Shown: positions 1 through 7,746 of the stretch, piece by piece
Numbering within the stretch: position 1 is the first letter of the stretch
Layout: every line of letters begins with the position of its first letter
IMG/VR virus record: IMGVR_UViG_3300033146_000946
Coordinates: 83,062 to 147,061 of that record
DNA length: 64,000 nt
Source of the DNA: a virus
Direction: 5' to 3' (one strand)
The notes under the pieces: model-generated
What the model saw: the letters and a program-made list of their open reading frames with translations, nothing else
What the model was told of the DNA's origin: nothing
Database searches by the model: none
Position numbers and translations under genes: made by a program

Positions 1-1
1 A

Positions 2-829
2 TTAGAAAAATATAATGGTAAAGTTTCACCACAAGTTAAGATATTTATTAATTATCAAGAACAAGAAATAGATAGTGGACCATATTATACTTTAGATAAT
101 AGTTTAAATACAGTATGGTTTGACACATTTGCTCCTGATTCAGAAGTTAGATTTGAAATACAATTACCACCTTCATTAACTAAACGATTTAATTATATTA
201 GACTAGATCCATTTCCAATATTTGGATTTAATATTACAAAAATAACATATCAAGATTTATATGGAAATTATCATGATATAAATGAAGATATATATGGTAC
301 ACACGATCCTTTATTAAATAATAAAGCATATCCAACTAAGATATTTACATCTCCTAAAGAATTTAATGGAACTTTAATTATATATGGAAAAACTGATAGT
401 ACAGGTTATTTTGGATTTAGTAATATTGATATAGGTTTTATGGATTTTGATAATACAACTACTGAAGTTTTTGTTGAATATAATATATATGAAAAAGATA
501 ATAGTACTACTAGATCTCTTAAATTAGAAACGTGTGTATTAGATTATTATTTTGATGCAAAAGATGCTAAATCGTTATTAAATAATACTAATCCTGTACT
601 AGAAGCTAGATTAATATCTGGAACTAAACAATGTGTTAATAATAGTTGCACTATAGTTCCTGGTGCAGTCGATATTAAATTAGATATATCTGCTAATCAA
701 ATAATAGATATTAATAAGACAATAATATTAAGTCCTAATCAACGACTTTATTTAAAGTTAAGAATTAAAGAACATAATATGACAACCCCTGTATTTAGAG
801 GTTCTAAATTAAAATATGAGAAGGTTTAA
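2..829 (+). CDS. virion structural protein, C-terminal part (5' end outside window)
   Basis: The frame is open from base 2 to a TAA at 827-829, so about 275 residues of a longer protein are visible; an internal ATG at 440 is not needed as a start. The visible part is beta-rich, with a segment around LDNSLNTVWFD and then RLDPFP that resembles discoidin/F5-8C-like carbohydrate-binding domains of phage tail or baseplate proteins. It contains few charged clusters and no enzyme motif. It is followed 2 nt later by a coiled-coil gene. The structural role is an inference from composition and position; the exact family is not recognised. Confidence 0.55.
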   Translation, partial: LEKYNGKVSPQVKIFINYQEQEIDSGPYYTLDNSLNTVWFDTFAPDSEVRFEIQLPPSLTKRFNYIRLDPFPIFGFNITKITYQDLYGNYHDINEDIYGTHDPLLNNKAYPTKIFTSPKEFNGTLIIYGKTDSTGYFGFSNIDIGFMDFDNTTTEVFVEYNIYEKDNSTTRSLKLETCVLDYYFDAKDAKSLLNNTNPVLEARLISGTKQCVNNSCTIVPGAVDIKLDISANQIIDINKTIILSPNQRLYLKLRIKEHNMTTPVFRGSKLKYEKV

Positions 830-831
830 TT

Positions 832-1185
832 ATGAATATAGTAGAAATGGAAAATAGAATTCTTGAATTAGAAACTGGATTAAGAAAAGTGCAAAATCAA
901 GTAAATTCATTAGAACGTGAATTAGGAAAATATGCAACACAAGGTCATTTAAAAACCTCAGAAGCTAATACAAAAAATCTTATTAATAAAAATAGTATGA
1001 TGATAAATAATTTGGAACAGAGATTGGAAACAATCTCCATTCCAGATGATACAAGATATTATTTAGAAGCAACTGAGATAGAAGATTTTAGAAGTAATTA
1101 TAAACGATTGATAGCTTTAATGGCTGATGCAGAAAAGATGTATCAAGCGTTAATTACTTATGTTAGTCAGTTTGAGCTAAAGTAA
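832..1185 (+). CDS. small coiled-coil protein
   Basis: A 117-residue protein starting 2 nt after the preceding stop, with GAGAAGG upstream of the ATG. It is almost wholly helical; residues 5-70 carry heptad-like Leu/Ile spacing (ENRILELETGLRKV, NNLEQRLETI) typical of a coiled coil. It lies at the end of the left plus-strand virion module, so a chaperone or tail accessory role is possible but not shown. Its last 23 nt overlap the 3' end of the convergent nuclease gene. Confidence 0.6.
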   Translation: MNIVEMENRILELETGLRKVQNQVNSLERELGKYATQGHLKTSEANTKNLINKNSMMINNLEQRLETISIPDDTRYYLEATEIEDFRSNYKRLIALMADAEKMYQALITYVSQFELK

Positions 1186-2182
1186 TACCACTATCTGCCA
1201 TACATTTATCTTTAAAATTACAATAAGCACATTCCATATCACCGATTGGTTCGTGCTTTTTATAATGTTTATTATATTTGATTTTAGATATACGACCACA
1301 ATGGTATTGTAAATCTACATCTGAGTTATTATATATTAATTTATATGATGGATCTGGTAAATGTTGTTCTCTAACATAATTATAAACACTATCAAATTTT
1401 GCTATTATATCACGTAATGAAAATCTCAATTCAGCTAATCTAGATTGATCTTTAGTAGCAGTTGTAGAATGATGTAATAACTCATCAAACGAATCTACTT
1501 GTTGTAAATGAATTGTTTCAAATTCATTACCTGCTTCATCTACTGGAGTTATAATAGCATATTCTTCATCATCTAAATCAACCTTAAAATACATAAGACT
1601 ACCTGTACTTCTATCAATATATAAAAGATAAACTTCTTCTATATTTCTTTCTTTTCCATCACTACATAATACTGGTCCTTGTAAAGAACGTTTTTTATAA
1701 TGCATAGCTTGAATTAAATTTTTTGGCGCAGGTAATGGTATCTTTTTATTAGTACCAAATACAGAATCTACTTTATATGAAGATATAGATTTGATTTCAA
1801 TTCCAATATTTTTATTATTTTCATTGATTAATAAATCCATTTTACCAGAAGTTATAACTTTATGAATAGTATCTTCAGAAATATATTCCATTCGAACTTG
1901 TTCATCAACATATAAATTGTTTTTCTTAAATTCATTTATGATACTATCTTCATACATAATACCTGCATCACAAATATGTCGTACACGTACTGACATTGGA
2001 TTTGTATATTCTTGTCCTAGAAATTTATAAAATAAAGATCTTTGACATTCTCCTATTGTGATACCAGCACCTACTTCAGCAATGCCTTCACTTGCCCAAA
2101 TAACATTCTCTTCACGATATAAAGAACCTTTATCTGCGCTTACTTCATCTAATTTTTTCCCAAATAGTTTTTTGATAAACAT
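1163..2182 (-). CDS. Cas4/RecB-like PD-(D/E)XK nuclease with Fe-S cluster
   Basis: A 339-residue protein with the RecB/Cas4 plan: Cys46 in GECQRSLFYK, Glu79 in GIMYEDS, Asp116 in GKMDLLI, the Glu129-x-Lys131 pair in IGIEIKS, a QAMHYK motif near residue 190, and three closing cysteines (Cys318, Cys321, Cys327). One early plus three late cysteines is the 4Fe-4S arrangement of Cas4 and AddB-type nucleases. Family members cut or resect DNA ends, often 5'-3' on single strands. No Cas1, Cas2 or CRISPR repeat is visible, so a recombination or end-processing role is more likely than spacer capture. It has its own sigma70-like promoter and a GGAG ribosome-binding site. Confidence 0.8.
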   Translation of the reverse strand: MFIKKLFGKKLDEVSADKGSLYREENVIWASEGIAEVGAGITIGECQRSLFYKFLGQEYTNPMSVRVRHICDAGIMYEDSIINEFKKNNLYVDEQVRMEYISEDTIHKVITSGKMDLLINENNKNIGIEIKSISSYKVDSVFGTNKKIPLPAPKNLIQAMHYKKRSLQGPVLCSDGKERNIEEVYLLYIDRSTGSLMYFKVDLDDEEYAIITPVDEAGNEFETIHLQQVDSFDELLHHSTTATKDQSRLAELRFSLRDIIAKFDSVYNYVREQHLPDPSYKLIYNNSDVDLQYHCGRISKIKYNKHYKKHEPIGDMECAYCNFKDKCMADSGITLAQTD

Positions 2183-2205
2183 ATTATCTCCTTCGTTATG
2201 TTTGT

Positions 2206-2234
2206 AATATAACTAAAAGTTGGAGATAAGTCAA
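2206..2234 (-). promoter_or_regulatory. sigma70-like promoter for the Cas4-like gene
   Basis: Read on the minus strand: TTGACT, exactly 17 nt, TATATT, followed by ACAAACATAACG and the GGAG of the nuclease gene. The same hexamers and spacing occur at four other places in the window. Confidence 0.7.
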
Positions 2235-2241
2235 TAAAAAG

Positions 2242-2339
2242 TTTAATAAATAATAAATAATAATATATAAATATAATATATAATTATTTTAAAATAAATA
2301 TATATAATATATATAATAATATAATATTAATATTATATA
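2242..2339. other. 98-bp run of only A and T in divergent intergenic region
   Basis: The 288-nt gap 2183-2470 separates divergent genes and holds no gene. Its middle 98 bases contain no G or C, made of short TATATA/AATAAT strings. It is flanked by a promoter on each side and by a perfect hairpin on the right. Such a tract melts easily and could be a DNA-unwinding element or origin, or simply spacer DNA. Confidence 0.5.
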
Positions 2340-2360
2340 CTAAACCCTGTTAGGGTTTAG
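2340..2360. repeat. perfect 9-bp hairpin in divergent region
   Basis: CTAAACCCT, GTT, AGGGTTTAG: a perfect inverted repeat with a 3-nt loop. Both flanks are A/T but neither has a clean T-run, so it is a weak terminator candidate at best. It could be a protein-binding site beside the A/T tract. Confidence 0.55.
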
Positions 2361-2407
2361 TTAAATATATAAATAAATATATAATAAATAATTTTTTTAA
2401 AAAAAAG

Positions 2408-2436
2408 TTGATTTTAATATTTAAATTAATTATATT
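2408..2436 (+). promoter_or_regulatory. sigma70-like promoter for the plus-strand replication genes
   Basis: TTGATT, 17 nt, TATATT, with the start of the HNH gene 35 nt downstream. It matches the other promoters in this window in both hexamers and spacer length. Confidence 0.6.
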
Positions 2437-2470
2437 AGTGATAAGTTAATAAAAAGTTAAGGAGATAGTT

Positions 2471-3193
2471 ATGAAAACTATGACAACTCGAGTAATCGCT
2501 CAAAAGTCTAAAAGACTAAACAAAGATATTTTAAAGTATATCAGAAGACATAAAATAAAACACACGAAAACAACATACACGACAAAGAACAATAGAAAAG
2601 CGACTGAGTATATTTTAAATATCGATGATGCAGAGCGAATTATTAAACGTTTTAACAAAGATTACAAATCTATCAATGTTAACGTATCTTTGGATAAAAA
2701 TAATGTTGTAACATCTAAGAAAACTAAAAAGATTATTACAACTAAGAAGAATAGTGTACAGGTTACTAATGATAAGAAAGATACATATTTGAATATCTAT
2801 TCTAAATATGCTATTAATTCTAAGACCATTAGAAAAGTAGTATTAAGTCATATCTTTTCTCCTATGAAGAAAATGGATATGAGTATTGATGAATCATTTG
2901 AATTAATTGTAGATACAATAAATGCATTTAATTTACATGATTATATCAGTAATTATGCTTATAATTTAGGATCACATAAAAGTTATAAGTTCTTTTTAAA
3001 AAGTACATATTGGAATGTGATTAGAATGAAGCAATTACAAGATCATCCTATCTGTGCTATCTGTGGTGCAACTGAAAATTTAAGAGTTCATCATCCAGAT
3101 TATAAACAAGTTCCTAGAGGAACAGAATATAAGAATATGCATTTATTAACAACTGTATGTGATGAATGTCATTCAAATATTCATAATAAATAA
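2471..3193 (+). CDS. HNH endonuclease, free-standing
   Basis: A 240-residue protein. The last 55 residues hold an HNH/treble-clef module: CAICGATENLRVHHPDYK with the first Cys pair and the catalytic His-His, then CDECHSNIH with the second Cys pair and the final His. The N-terminal 110 residues are very Lys-rich (KKTKKIITTKKN) and probably bind DNA. It starts 7 nt after GGAG, right after the divergent promoter region. It is likely a homing endonuclease or other DNA-cutting accessory; no intron surrounds it. Confidence 0.8.
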   Translation: MKTMTTRVIAQKSKRLNKDILKYIRRHKIKHTKTTYTTKNNRKATEYILNIDDAERIIKRFNKDYKSINVNVSLDKNNVVTSKKTKKIITTKKNSVQVTNDKKDTYLNIYSKYAINSKTIRKVVLSHIFSPMKKMDMSIDESFELIVDTINAFNLHDYISNYAYNLGSHKSYKFFLKSTYWNVIRMKQLQDHPICAICGATENLRVHHPDYKQVPRGTEYKNMHLLTTVCDECHSNIHNK

Positions 3194-3238
3194 TTATTTT
3201 AAAAAATAAATTGAATTAAATATATAAGGAGATTGCAA

Positions 3239-3901
3239 ATGCAAGATTTAAAAACTGTTAATATTAAAGGTAAAAATTATGTTGAAGTTAACGAAAGAAT
3301 TAAATACTTTCGTAAAGAAGATGCATATAAAGGTTGGTCATTAAGAACAGATATTATCGAATTAACTGATGAAAGATGTGTTCTTAAAGCAGTTATATCA
3401 GATACTGATGGAAGAATAATTGCTGAAGGTCTAGCTTATGAAAAAGCTGGAAGCTCATTTATTAATAAAACTAGTTATATTGAAAACTGTGAGACTTCAG
3501 CATGGGGTAGAGCACTTGGTAATTTAGGTATTGGTGTAGATGCGTCAGTAGCATCTGCTTTAGAAATAGCTAATGCTATTAATAATCAAACACAAAATAC
3601 TCAACAAAAAGTAGAAACTAAATCTAATGAGTATAAACCAAGTAATCCTAATAGATATAATAAAGATAAAGGTGGATCTAATGTAACATATACTAAATCT
3701 ACATCTATATCTGAAGCTACTATGAAAAGAATTAGTGCTTTAAGTAGAGATGGTAAACAAGGTAAAGTTGTATTATTAGATTATCTTGAAGATTATAATA
3801 AATTAAATAAAACAAAATTAGTTGCTAGTGATTTAACTACTGATGAAGTATTAAATCCATTAATTGATTTTATCGATAATCAACCACCAAAAGATCTTTA
3901 A
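3239..3901 (+). CDS. probable single-strand annealing / ssDNA-binding recombination protein (ERF/Sak-like)
   Basis: 220 residues from the ATG at 3239, 8 nt after AAGGAG; an upstream in-frame TTG is less likely. The core, about residues 20-115, includes GLAYEKAGSSFIN, SYIENCETSAWGRAL and NLGIGVDAS. This ETSxxGRALxxLGIG motif recurs in phage single-strand annealing and ssDNA-handling proteins. A Gln/Asn-rich linker follows, then a small helical C-terminal domain. It sits directly upstream of the primase-helicase, which supports a DNA recombination or replication role. The family assignment rests on motif memory only. Confidence 0.55.
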   Translation: MQDLKTVNIKGKNYVEVNERIKYFRKEDAYKGWSLRTDIIELTDERCVLKAVISDTDGRIIAEGLAYEKAGSSFINKTSYIENCETSAWGRALGNLGIGVDASVASALEIANAINNQTQNTQQKVETKSNEYKPSNPNRYNKDKGGSNVTYTKSTSISEATMKRISALSRDGKQGKVVLLDYLEDYNKLNKTKLVASDLTTDEVLNPLIDFIDNQPPKDL

Positions 3902-3928
3902 TAATTATTTTAAAAAAATATGTATTAT

Positions 3929-3959
3929 AAAGGGTAATTTAATTATTACCCTTTTTTTT
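3929..3959 (+). terminator. Rho-independent terminator
   Basis: AAAGGGTAAT, loop TTAATT, ATTACCCTTT followed by a T-run. It ends the transcript of the annealing-protein gene and lies immediately before the next promoter. Confidence 0.85.
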
Positions 3960-3960
3960 A

Positions 3961-3989
3961 TTGACTTTTTATAAAAATCATATTATATT
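3961..3989 (+). promoter_or_regulatory. sigma70-like promoter for primase-helicase operon
   Basis: TTGACT, 17 nt, TATATT and then AC, the same layout as the promoter of the Cas4-like gene. It begins 2 nt after the T-run of the terminator. Confidence 0.75.
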
Positions 3990-4027
3990 ACTCGTAACAA
4001 TAAACAATAATCCAAAGGATTTAAAAC

Positions 4028-6457
4028 ATGAATACAAATAATACAAACTTAAATAATTTATCTGTTATACAAGAACTACGTAAAAAATTACCAGAATATT
4101 TAACATCACAAAATATAACTGTTAATGGTGCTGGTTTCTTTTCTTGTATACATCCAGATCACCTTGATAGAAATCCATCATGTTCTTTGAATTATGGTAA
4201 TCATTTAGAAAATGAAGTATTCCATTGTTTCTCTGGAACTGGTCATGATGGTAATATATTTACTGCTGCTCATTGGTTAGAAGGAATGCCATTAGTTGGT
4301 GCTGAATTTTGGGATGTAACTGTTAGAACTTTAGCACAGCGTTATAATATACCTTATAATCCAATGGAGATATCTGAAGATCAGAAAAGAAAATATCAAG
4401 CTTTAAGAGCTATTTCTGACGCAGTTAAGATAATATCAAGAATGTCTTTTAATCATGATAATGAGTTACGAGTTAATCATATTGGTATTAAACATTTAAT
4501 AGATAGAGGTATAACTGAAGAAACTATTAAAGAATGGAAGATTGGTGTACTTACATCTAAATCGGCTTTTAATGACGCTATGGATAAACTTGGTCATATA
4601 GATAAAGAATTTCTAGCATCAAAAGGTCTTCAGCATCATTCTATTTTAAATAGAGATGGATTTATATTACCTATAAATGATATTAATAGTCGACCTGTAG
4701 GATTTGTATCTAGAAATTGTAAAGTTGATGCTAATGAGCATGTTACACGTAAATATGCTAATAGTCCAAATAATGATGTTTATAAAAAAGGTGAAATACT
4801 TTTTGGTTATGATAAAGTTAAAAACATACCAGGACCATTATATATAGTAGAAGGTTATTTAGATGCTATTTATCTTCAACAAGAAGGTTTAAAGAAAACA
4901 GTAGCTTTAGGTTCAACAACTATTACAGAATATCATGTTGAAGAAATATTATATAAATATAATGAACAAGAAATTATTCTTGCATTAGATGGTGATCAAG
5001 GTGGTATTGATGGTACTAAATTAGCAATCGAACGTATTAGTCCATTCAGTATGTTTAATGTTAAAATATTAAATATACCAAAAGATTATGATCCAGATTC
5101 ATATGTTAGAGAATTTGGTTTAAAAGCATTTCAAGAATTAGAAAAACTAACTCCATTTGCATGGACTTTACAAAAATCTGATTACGATAAAGATATGCTT
5201 ACTATTGCTAAAAATATTATACCTACTATAGCATCTGAAGAAAGAGCAGTAGAAAGATTGAGTATGATAAAAGAATTATCTCAATTTACAGCTATTCCAG
5301 AAGCTGAAATTAAAAAAGATGTTGACCTTTTAGTTAATAAAAAAGAAGATAAATATCTTGATGAACTTGCTCATTTAAATAATTTTGTTCAAGTAAAATT
5401 AAATAAAGCAATGCCATCTGAAACAAGATCTATATTATCTAATGCTTTAGATAAACTAGAATCTATAGAAGATAAATATGAGAATGTTAAAGATGTTCAA
5501 TCATTAAGTCTTGATAATTTAATGTTATTAAGAAATGATATTCTTGAAGGTAATTATGAATATGGTTTAATTACACCTAATCATAGTTCATTTGAGAAAA
5601 AACTTAATGGAATACCTTATAAAGAAAAATTAATATATTTTGGAGGTAGAGGTTCAGCTGGTAAAACTGCATTTATGACTTCATTAGCATTAGATTTAAT
5701 AAAAGCAAATGCTGATGTAACTATATTTTATATGTCTATTGATGATAGTTTTTCATTTTTAGCAACTAAAATGCAAGCAGTATTAAGTGGTCTTGCTACT
5801 ACTGAAATACAAAATTATCAAAATTTAACTATAGATGATAAAGGTAAAGTTGATGAAGCATTTAATTTTGTTGCTAATTCTATGAAAGAAAAGAAATTAG
5901 TTATTATGGATTCATCTAGTGGTAATACTATTGAAATTATTGAAAATTATATGAGACAAATACAACGCGATTTTGCTGGACGTAAAGCTATATTTGTATT
6001 AGATAACTTTCATAAATTACAAATGGATGCAGGTCAAGGACAAAAACGAGATGCTATTAGTGACACATCTTCTAAATTAAAAGATTTAGCAACTAAATAT
6101 AAAGTGACTATTATGGCATCAGTAGAACTTAGAAAATTACAAAATGAAATATCTCGTCCTACAAGACAAGATATGCAAGGTTCTAATAAACTTGATTATG
6201 ATGCAGATGTAGTTTGTATGGTACATAATGATTTACAAGTTAATCCATCAACTAAAATCATTCATGAAAAAGAAGTTAATGGACAAATGGTTGTTATGCC
6301 TTGGGTTGAAATTAATATAGTTAAAAATAAAATAACTGGTCAACTTGGTGAATGTGTATTTAAATATAATGCAGTTAATATGAGTTTTGAAGAAGGAGAG
6401 TATTCATTATTTAAAAGACTCAGAGAATCTGGAACAACTAGAAAATTATCATTTTAA
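4028..6457 (+). CDS. DNA primase-helicase (T7 gp4/Twinkle-like fusion)
   Basis: An 809-residue fusion protein. The N-terminal zinc-binding region (about residues 38-75) has FFSCIHPDH, a Cys at 52 and HCFSGTGHDG. A TOPRIM primase core follows, with the metal-binding Glu in LYIVEGYLDA near residue 272 and LALDGDQGG near 320. The C-terminal half is a DnaB/RecA-type helicase: Walker A GGRGSAGKT near 538, an acidic strand end in FYMSIDDS, Walker B AIFVLDNFHK near 656, and an MASVELRK sensor strand near 695. It should prime and unwind at the phage fork. It opens a new transcription unit behind a terminator and a promoter. Confidence 0.9.
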   Translation: MNTNNTNLNNLSVIQELRKKLPEYLTSQNITVNGAGFFSCIHPDHLDRNPSCSLNYGNHLENEVFHCFSGTGHDGNIFTAAHWLEGMPLVGAEFWDVTVRTLAQRYNIPYNPMEISEDQKRKYQALRAISDAVKIISRMSFNHDNELRVNHIGIKHLIDRGITEETIKEWKIGVLTSKSAFNDAMDKLGHIDKEFLASKGLQHHSILNRDGFILPINDINSRPVGFVSRNCKVDANEHVTRKYANSPNNDVYKKGEILFGYDKVKNIPGPLYIVEGYLDAIYLQQEGLKKTVALGSTTITEYHVEEILYKYNEQEIILALDGDQGGIDGTKLAIERISPFSMFNVKILNIPKDYDPDSYVREFGLKAFQELEKLTPFAWTLQKSDYDKDMLTIAKNIIPTIASEERAVERLSMIKELSQFTAIPEAEIKKDVDLLVNKKEDKYLDELAHLNNFVQVKLNKAMPSETRSILSNALDKLESIEDKYENVKDVQSLSLDNLMLLRNDILEGNYEYGLITPNHSSFEKKLNGIPYKEKLIYFGGRGSAGKTAFMTSLALDLIKANADVTIFYMSIDDSFSFLATKMQAVLSGLATTEIQNYQNLTIDDKGKVDEAFNFVANSMKEKKLVIMDSSSGNTIEIIENYMRQIQRDFAGRKAIFVLDNFHKLQMDAGQGQKRDAISDTSSKLKDLATKYKVTIMASVELRKLQNEISRPTRQDMQGSNKLDYDADVVCMVHNDLQVNPSTKIIHEKEVNGQMVVMPWVEINIVKNKITGQLGECVFKYNAVNMSFEEGEYSLFKRLRESGTTRKLSF

Positions 6458-6463
6458 TAAAAG

Positions 6464-6515
6464 GAGCAATTATGATAACATCTCATACTTTTGCAGAAAG
6501 ACTTTATAATTGCTC
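6464..6515 (+). repeat. inverted repeat over the ribosome-binding site and start codon
   Basis: GAGCAATTAT at 6464-6473 and ATAATTGCTC at 6506-6515 form a perfect 10-bp stem with a 32-nt loop. The left arm covers part of the AAGGAG and the ATG at 6472, so the stem could hide that start while leaving the second start at 6540 free. Confidence 0.6.
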
Positions 6516-7137
6516 TAACTTTAAAGAGGAGAAAAATTATGGCAGTATTATTCAGAAACTTACCATGGAAATTATTAATGAAAGTATCGACAGTAGGAAA
6601 GATAATGACAACGTTAGTATCTTTACTCTTCTCTATCAAAAATTTATTGAATCCAAAACCTTACGGTTGGTGATGAAAGAAGATAAAGAATTAGTAGAAG
6701 ATATAATTATAGCATATGCTGAAAATATGAGTTATATTTTAAATAAGTTTAATCTTAATTTTACTGATGTTTATTATGAATATCGTTATAAGATATATGG
6801 TAATATTTTTGGTGTATTAGAAGGAGATCATAATTACAATTTTGATATTAGTTATCGATCTCCAACTGACACATTTTATCATTTATATTATTATAAGTTA
6901 AATTTCTTTTTATATAATAAAACTTATAATACAAAACGGGATGGGTTAGTTTTTATTTTATCTAATAAAACAGTATACTATATACCATATAATGAAGATG
7001 ACTATACTATAAATAGAGGATTTTTAGATTACAATATAAAGAATCGTGCTGTTAGACCAGGTCATCAATGTTTATATTGTTCAGTAAAAAATTGTAAACC
7101 AAGATTAATTACAAATATAGATAGATTTCTAATTTAA
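6472..7137 (+). CDS. unknown protein with C-terminal cysteine cluster
   Basis: 221 residues from ATG 6472 (AAGGAG upstream). The middle is Tyr/Phe-rich and the C-terminus carries GHQCLYCSVKNCKPR, a CxxCx4C cluster like those closing Fe-S or zinc-binding nucleases, but no catalytic residues were found. An alternative start at 6673 makes a 154-residue protein whose ATG overlaps the stop of the nested 44-codon ORF as TGATG, which would be translationally coupled. The first 67 residues are therefore uncertain. Confidence 0.6.
   Translation: MITSHTFAERLYNCSNFKEEKNYGSIIQKLTMEIINESIDSRKDNDNVSIFTLLYQKFIESKTLRLVMKEDKELVEDIIIAYAENMSYILNKFNLNFTDVYYEYRYKIYGNIFGVLEGDHNYNFDISYRSPTDTFYHLYYYKLNFFLYNKTYNTKRDGLVFILSNKTVYYIPYNEDDYTINRGFLDYNIKNRAVRPGHQCLYCSVKNCKPRLITNIDRFLI
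6540..6673 (+). CDS. possible nested small membrane-active peptide gene
   Basis: 44 residues in another frame inside the preceding gene. It has the best ribosome-binding site in the area (AGAGGAG, 7 nt, ATG) and ends in TGATG with a downstream in-frame start of the host ORF. The product is hydrophobic and basic (LPWKLLMKVS, TLVSLLFSIKNLL). The local rise in G/C at third codon positions of the larger frame fits dual coding. It could be real or chance. Confidence 0.4.
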
Positions 7138-7149
7138 GGAGAATTTAAA

Positions 7150-7341
7150 ATGAGTATTGAAATTAAAAACAAAAATGGAAAGACAATAGGTCTTATTGAT
7201 CGAGAAGATGGTGAAGATTATGTTGTGGTAAAAAATAAAAAAGTCGCTTTATCAGATGTATATCAAGATAAAGAACTACTTAATGAATTTAATGATGAAA
7301 TCAAAAATTCAGAAGTAGAGTTAAATGATGATTCAGAGTAA
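7150..7341 (+). CDS. small acidic protein, unknown
   Basis: 63 residues, with AAGGAGAATTTAAA before the ATG. The first 40 residues alternate short beta strands (GKTIGLIDREDGEDYVVVKN), and the tail is acidic. It overlaps the next gene by 17 nt. No family recognised. Confidence 0.65.
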   Translation: MSIEIKNKNGKTIGLIDREDGEDYVVVKNKKVALSDVYQDKELLNEFNDEIKNSEVELNDDSE

Positions 7342-7570
7342 TATAATAAACAATATAGATTTAGATAAATTACCAGAAGATGTACAATATACTATGTATG
7401 TTATTTTTAAAGAATTACCTTTAAAAGAACGCATGATTATATTATCTAAATTAACACATGGAACATTATTTAAATTAAATAAACAAGATATTATTAAATT
7501 ACAAAAAACTTCTGTATCAAAAATCTATAATAATTATATAGAATTAATTAAACAGGAGTTAGGAGAGTAA
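7325..7570 (+). CDS. small helical protein, possibly sigma region 4/HTH-like
   Basis: 81 residues starting inside the end of the previous gene. The run LPLKERMIILSKLTHG followed by a second helix pair resembles the early part of a sigma-factor region 4, but the recognition helix is not convincing. It ends one base before the MNLR-type gene that follows. Confidence 0.5.
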   Translation: MMIQSNIINNIDLDKLPEDVQYTMYVIFKELPLKERMIILSKLTHGTLFKLNKQDIIKLQKTSVSKIYNNYIELIKQELGE

Positions 7571-7571
7571 T

Positions 7572-7733
7572 ATGAATTTAAGAAAATTAAAATATTTTGG
7601 CAATTTAATAAAAAATAGATTATATTTAAAGAATAAGATTTACTTCGAGTCTACAAAAACTCAACCATCTTTATTTTATAGAAAATGGTTAGAAGTAGAT
7701 TTATCAAACCAACAAGAACTTAATAACCTTTAA
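7572..7733 (+). CDS. 53-residue MNLR-type small protein
   Basis: Starts 1 nt after the preceding stop, with AGGAG upstream, and encodes 53 residues beginning MNLRKLKYFG. The same MNLR(K/R) opening occurs on about nine other small proteins of this window, here on the opposite strand and 30 kb from the main cluster. The body is basic with a short beta-prone stretch (KIYFES) and an acidic C-terminus. Function unknown. Confidence 0.6.
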   Translation: MNLRKLKYFGNLIKNRLYLKNKIYFESTKTQPSLFYRKWLEVDLSNQQELNNL

Positions 7734-7746
7734 CATAGGATAAAAT

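Noticed and set aside
1163-2182. Evidence for a CRISPR-Cas system from the Cas4-like protein
   Set aside because: No repeat array, Cas1 or Cas2 was found in the window; the protein alone is of the general RecB/Cas4 type.
6454-6639. Minus-strand ORF over the start of the 6472 gene
   Set aside because: No ribosome-binding site and antisense to a well-supported gene in a plus-strand operon; it is a shadow.
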